Below are positions 32,869 to 34,778 of a DNA stretch of 34,778 nt, one piece after another. The stretch is from contig CBFIIL010000016.1 in the NCBI GenBank assembly GCA_965662485.1, positions 1 to 34,778 of the forward strand. Reading direction: 5' to 3'. How positions within the stretch are numbered: position 1 is the first letter of the stretch; each line of letters opens with the position of its first letter. Both the position numbers and the translations under genes were made by a program. A model generated the notes under the pieces. That model ran no database searches. It was not told where the DNA came from and saw only the letters and a list, made by a program, of their open reading frames with translations. The DNA comes from UBA3537 sp965662485. GTDB taxonomy: Bacteria > Bacteroidota > Bacteroidia > Flavobacteriales > Flavobacteriaceae.

Positions 32869-34533
32869 ATGACAAAAAACGCTAGACATATCAAATTATG
32901 GAATAAGAAGATTGTGTTCTTGGGTATGCTTTTAGTTTATTCTTTTATTGGTAATGCACAAGTTAAAACTTCTATTGATTCTGCTTCCATTAAGATTGGT
33001 GAAGAGCTGTTATATACTATTGAAATTGAGACAGACAGTGCAGCACTTGTATCATTCCCCGAAGGACAAACATTTCAACCAATGGAGGTCATTGAAAGCT
33101 ATCCTGTTGATACCGTTTTAAGTGATATTAGATCAAAACTCACAAAAAAATACGGCATTACACAATTTGATTCGGGAGCTTACACCATACCGAGACAAAA
33201 AGTATTAGTTAGAGGTAAAGTTTTATACTCCGACTCTGTTCAAATATCAGTTCAGCCTGTTCTTGTTGATACTACAAAACAAAAGTTGTATGATATAAAA
33301 CCTCTAATTGCTGTTGAAAAACAATTGTCGGTTTGGGAAAAATTTTGGTGGGGTTTTGTGCTTTTATTGGTTGTTATAACTAGTGCTTTATATTGGTTCT
33401 TTTTTCGGAAAAGAGCATTAACAGAAGAGGAGAGAATAGCGGCATTACCACCATACAAACAAGCAAAATTAGCGCTTAGTAAACTTGATGAGCAAATCTA
33501 TTTTGAAAATCAAAAAATTAAAGAGTACTATTCTGATCTTACTTTTATACTTCGAAAATACCTCAACGAAAAAGTATATGACCAATCACTTGAAAGCACA
33601 ACAGAAGAGCTTGTGACTCGACTAAATTTGCTTAAAGACTCTAAAGATGTTTTGATTAAAAAAATTACTATTGAAAATATTCAAGAAATTCTAAAGCGTG
33701 CTGACCTTGTAAAATTTGCAAAGTCCAAGCCTGACTTTGAAATCGCTAGAATGGACAAGCAAATTATTAACAAAGAAATTGATCATGTTAAAGAGGGATT
33801 GCCAGAGCCTACAGAAGAGGAGTTATTAAAAGATTTAGAATATCAAAAAGAAATAGAGGGAAAACAAAGACGTAGAAAAATAAAAATAATAGGTCTTTGT
33901 ATTATTGGTACTTTGATTGCTTTTTTTGTTGGTTTTGGAATACATTCTGGATTTACAACAGCAAAAGACACGTTGTTGCGCCACCCAAGTAAATTACTGT
34001 TAGAAAATAAAAACTGGGTAAGAAGCGAATATGGGGCCCCTGGAATTATTGTTCAAACCCCCGAAGTTTTAGAGCGGCAAATGCCTGTAAAAACGGATAG
34101 TGTTAATGCCAATTTTAATACTAAAATTTTTAGTTTTAAAAACTCTAAAGTCCCTTTAGAGATAACTGTAAAAAGCTCTGTTTTAAGTTCAGATGACAAT
34201 TCTGACAAGTCATCTTCAGAGGCCATAGATCTTGTTGGTGTAGCCAATAAGGAACTTACTATACTAGAGAAAAAGGGTGCTGTTAATCTTATTCCAAGAA
34301 CAGAGCAGTTTATCACTCCAAATGGCCAAGAAGGTTTAAAAACGTATGGTACTACATCTCTAAATTTTGAAACTGGAGAATTTGCTGAAGGTAACTTTAT
34401 AATTCTAGGATTTTCTACCTCGAAAGTACTTCAACAGTTGGTCCTGGTTTGGAAGTCCGATGATATTTATGCTACCGAAATGGCAAATCGTATTTTAAAT
34501 TCTGTTGAATTGATAAAAGATAATCAAGAGTGA
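32869..34533 (+). CDS. BatD/DUF4381-like membrane protein of the Bat cluster
   Basis: 554 residues with three membrane segments. A signal-like start (residues 13-30, ending GNAQ) is followed by a periplasmic beta domain (VKTSIDSASIKIGEELLYTI...), similar to the beginning of BatD proteins. A membrane helix (about 160-179) and a cytoplasmic stretch with LPPYKQAKLALSKLDEQIYF and YSDLTFILRKYLNEKVY fit DUF4381-type proteins. A third membrane helix (about 338-358) leads to a C-terminal domain of about 190 residues that I do not recognise. It overlaps the BatA-like gene by one base (TGATG). Its place between the DUF58 and BatA-like genes supports a role in the same envelope complex. Confidence 0.82.
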   Translation: MTKNARHIKLWNKKIVFLGMLLVYSFIGNAQVKTSIDSASIKIGEELLYTIEIETDSAALVSFPEGQTFQPMEVIESYPVDTVLSDIRSKLTKKYGITQFDSGAYTIPRQKVLVRGKVLYSDSVQISVQPVLVDTTKQKLYDIKPLIAVEKQLSVWEKFWWGFVLLLVVITSALYWFFFRKRALTEEERIAALPPYKQAKLALSKLDEQIYFENQKIKEYYSDLTFILRKYLNEKVYDQSLESTTEELVTRLNLLKDSKDVLIKKITIENIQEILKRADLVKFAKSKPDFEIARMDKQIINKEIDHVKEGLPEPTEEELLKDLEYQKEIEGKQRRRKIKIIGLCIIGTLIAFFVGFGIHSGFTTAKDTLLRHPSKLLLENKNWVRSEYGAPGIIVQTPEVLERQMPVKTDSVNANFNTKIFSFKNSKVPLEITVKSSVLSSDDNSDKSSSEAIDLVGVANKELTILEKKGAVNLIPRTEQFITPNGQEGLKTYGTTSLNFETGEFAEGNFIILGFSTSKVLQQLVLVWKSDDIYATEMANRILNSVELIKDNQE

Positions 34534-34778
34534 TGCTAGAAGGAATTGAATTCACACATAAAGAATTACTTTGGTTGCTTTTAGTCATCCCCGTGCTTTT
34601 GCTATGGTATATTTTAAAGCATAAAAAACAAACTGCTATTTTAGAAATCTCTACTACTAGTGGCCTTTTGAAGGGAAATCAATTTTGGACAATTTTAAAA
34701 CACAGTTTGTTTGTACTAAGGGCCCTAGCGATTACGCTTATTATTATTGCAATGGCAAGGCCTCAAACTGTAGATGTT
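34533..34778 (+). CDS. batA: BatA-like VWA membrane protein (5' part)
   Basis: Only the first 82 codons lie in the window; the gene continues past the edge. The start MLEGIEFTHKELLWLLLVIP gives a membrane segment at once, followed by KHKKQTAILEISTTSGLL, and a second hydrophobic stretch ALAITLIIIAMARPQTVDV. This two-helix start before a von Willebrand A domain is typical of BatA in Bacteroidota. The ATG shares one base with the stop of the upstream gene. The VWA domain itself cannot be seen here, so the assignment rests on the N-terminus and the cluster. Confidence 0.8.
   Translation, partial: MLEGIEFTHKELLWLLLVIPVLLLWYILKHKKQTAILEISTTSGLLKGNQFWTILKHSLFVLRALAITLIIIAMARPQTVDV

Overview
This window is about 34.8 kb of an AT-rich chromosome from a member of the Bacteroidota, almost certainly the family Flavobacteriaceae. 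The evidence is the secreted protein with a C-terminal type IX secretion (Por) sorting domain, the viroplasmin-type RNase HI, the IPExxxVDY-family protein between rnc and the pyruvate kinase gene, the MoxR/DUF58/Bat cluster, promoter boxes of the Bacteroidota form TAnnTTTG, and the lack of clear Shine-Dalgarno sequences.

Left end (1-4600): an accessory, partly decayed region. It has remnants that look like a two-component-regulator propeller gene (1-330), non-coding DNA, an arylsulfotransferase-like secreted protein (911-2542), two small lipoprotein genes and a small barrel-like protein. A 45-bp imperfect direct repeat (351-395 and 2764-2808), each copy followed at once by a terminator-like hairpin, brackets the arylsulfotransferase gene.

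Minus-strand block 4613-14445: a small conserved protein, an alpha/beta hydrolase overlapping an AddB-like nuclease, an OmpA protein with five thrombospondin type-3 calcium repeats, glycine C-acetyltransferase (kbl) and an AddA-like helicase-nuclease. The two halves of the recombination enzyme lie in one directional block but are separated by unrelated genes.

Core metabolism, 14554-27161: superoxide dismutase; a minus-strand run purN, RNase HI, PfkB kinase, purF; then the divergent acpP-fabF-rnc cluster, an IPExxxVDY protein and pyk. dinB converges on pyk with a 4-bp overlap. A CYTH protein and an ALDH7-type aldehyde dehydrogenase follow.

Right end (27288-34778): a membrane-anchored OmpA-like protein paired with a membrane-anchored helix-hairpin-helix protein, both with juxtamembrane cysteines; an AlbA_2 (Schlafen-type) protein next to an aldo/keto reductase on the minus strand; then the start of a Bat cluster (MoxR ATPase, DUF58 protein, BatD/DUF4381-like protein, BatA-like VWA protein cut by the window edge).

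Most of the window is ordinary housekeeping DNA. I do not see a convincing wholly new system. The best leads are the 45-bp repeat with hairpins, the OmpA plus helix-hairpin-helix pair, and an AddB-like protein that seems to lack both the Walker A motif and the iron-sulfur cysteines. No tRNA, rRNA, CRISPR array, transposase or integrase was recognised.
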